Origin: an uncultured Blautia sp.
GTDB lineage: Bacteria > Bacillota > Clostridia > Lachnospirales > Lachnospiraceae
NCBI GenBank assembly: GCA_934373235.1
Contig: CAKROW010000015.1
Coordinates: 1 to 51,595, forward strand
DNA length: 51,595 bases
Direction of reading: 5' to 3'
In this document: piece by piece, positions 50,948 to 51,595 of the stretch
How the letters are laid out: each line of letters opens with the position of its first letter
Numbering within the stretch: the first letter of the stretch is position 1
The notes under the pieces: model-generated
What the model was told of the DNA's origin: nothing
What the model saw: the letters and a program-made list of their open reading frames with translations, nothing else
Database searches by the model: none
Program-made: the position numbers and the translations under genes

Positions 50948-51595
50948 TTATGAAAGGATCTTTCCATCTGTTGATATGGTCACTACCTGCCAGGGAATGA
51001 ATCTGCCGCTGTTCTTAAGGGCAGTTTTTGTGGCATTTTCCAGGCCTCCGCAGCATGGAACTTCCATACGGACAATGGTGACACTTTTTATATTATTGGC
51101 AGCGATTATTTCCGTAAGTTTATGGGAATAATCGGTATCATCAAGCTTTGGACAGCCGATAAGTGTAATGTGGTTTTTTATAAATCTTTCATGAAAACCT
51201 GCATAGGCGTAGGCTGTACAATCTGCTGCAATGAGAAGATCAGCCCCCTCAAAATACGACGCATTTACAGGAACCAGTTTAATCTGCACCGGCCACTGGG
51301 ACAGACAGCTTCTGCTTTTTGATACTTTTTCTTCCTGGATATCATCTGCTTCACGGTTGATACAGATGGCTCTGGAACCTGGACATCCGCTGTGTACGGA
51401 CATTTTTTCTTTATTTCTCTGAACTGCCGCTTCATTGTAGGCCGCTGCCTCCCTCACCACAAAGTGGATGGCATCTGTGGGGCAGGCCGGAAGACAGTCC
51501 CCCAGGCCGTCACAGTAATCTTCACGCATAAGCTTTGCTTTTCCGTTCACCATAGATATGGCTCCCTCATGGCAGGCCGCTGCACAGGCTCCACA
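50948..51595 (-). CDS. 4Fe-4S ferredoxin-type protein upstream of hcp, C-terminal part
   Basis: The frame is open from the right edge (CGACAAACHEGAIS... precedes the first internal Met), so the start lies outside. About 215 residues are visible. They begin in a two-cluster ferredoxin domain (CGACAAACHEGAI, then CDGLGDCLPACPTDAI), then a CPGSRAICINRE segment, and a C-terminal half with ADLLIAADCTAYAYAGFHER and GCPKLDDTDYSHKL and VPCCGG. The cysteines after the ferredoxin domain may bind a further metal. Similar ferredoxin-hcp pairs occur in anaerobes. It probably supplies electrons to Hcp; the reaction of the C-terminal half is not known. Confidence 0.85.
   Translation of the reverse strand, partial: CGACAAACHEGAISMVNGKAKLMREDYCDGLGDCLPACPTDAIHFVVREAAAYNEAAVQRNKEKMSVHSGCPGSRAICINREADDIQEEKVSKSRSCLSQWPVQIKLVPVNASYFEGADLLIAADCTAYAYAGFHERFIKNHITLIGCPKLDDTDYSHKLTEIIAANNIKSVTIVRMEVPCCGGLENATKTALKNSGRFIPWQVVTISTDGKILS

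Overview
The window is a gene-dense segment, with no phage or IS element recognised, that looks like a low-to-mid-GC Firmicute of class Clostridia, most likely a gut Lachnospiraceae such as Blautia or a relative (inference). The grounds are the rimP-nusA-ylxR-ylxQ-infB-rbfA-nrnA-truB-ribF order, a dgt-dnaG-rpoD-trmK-nif3 cluster, a TGS-uridine kinase fusion, DUF5662/DUF1292/DUF815 proteins, a BspA-type LRR surface protein, anaerobic NrdG and a hybrid cluster protein. Most genes are on the minus strand. Plus-strand exceptions are a DUF1292 gene, a holin-like toxin remnant, a secreted metallo-beta-lactamase-fold protein, a small membrane protein and pyrBI.

Layout in window order. 1-1635: amino-terminal half of an M16C metalloprotease, running off the left edge. 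1745-5520: minus-strand operon xth, a GlgX-like protein that has lost catalytic residues, DUF5662, and an unrecognised 193-residue protein. 5705-6073: DUF1292 (+). 6147-9269: pnp-nrdG-dut, with a very long hairpin in the pnp leader. 9523-9789: rpsO with its own promoter and a structured leader. 9925-18112: the nusA-infB operon from rimP to ribF, started by a strong promoter and a GNRA-capped rimP leader hairpin. 18382-22582: a type II topoisomerase pair (parE-parC-like). 22965-23036: tRNA-Glu(CTC), followed by a type I toxin-like remnant. 23386-28596: a 1736-residue BspA-family surface protein, divergent from a secreted ComEC-like MBL protein (28871-30037).

30137-38102: a repeat-rich coiled-coil protein with its own promoter and palindromic operator, then folC-pheA-DUF815-ppx-ppk. 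38237-40064: a small membrane protein, then pyrB-pyrI. 40198-40545: RNase P RNA. 40594-48879: dgt-dnaG-rpoD-trmK-nif3-nucleoside kinase-selD. 49042-49126: tRNA-Leu with an AAG anticodon. 49244-51595: hcp and the C-terminal part of a 4Fe-4S ferredoxin-type protein, running off the right edge.

Functionally the window is mainly core information processing: transcription elongation and termination, translation initiation, rRNA and tRNA maturation, RNA decay, replication priming and DNA topology. Beside this sit nucleotide metabolism (pyrBI, dut, nrdG, dgt), polyphosphate turnover, and an anaerobic nitrosative-stress pair. The items most worth a second look are the catalytically degenerate GlgX-like protein, the holin-like toxin module with prolines in its membrane helix, the roughly 96-nt pnp leader hairpin, the palindrome at the start site of the coiled-coil gene, and the A34 tRNA-Leu.
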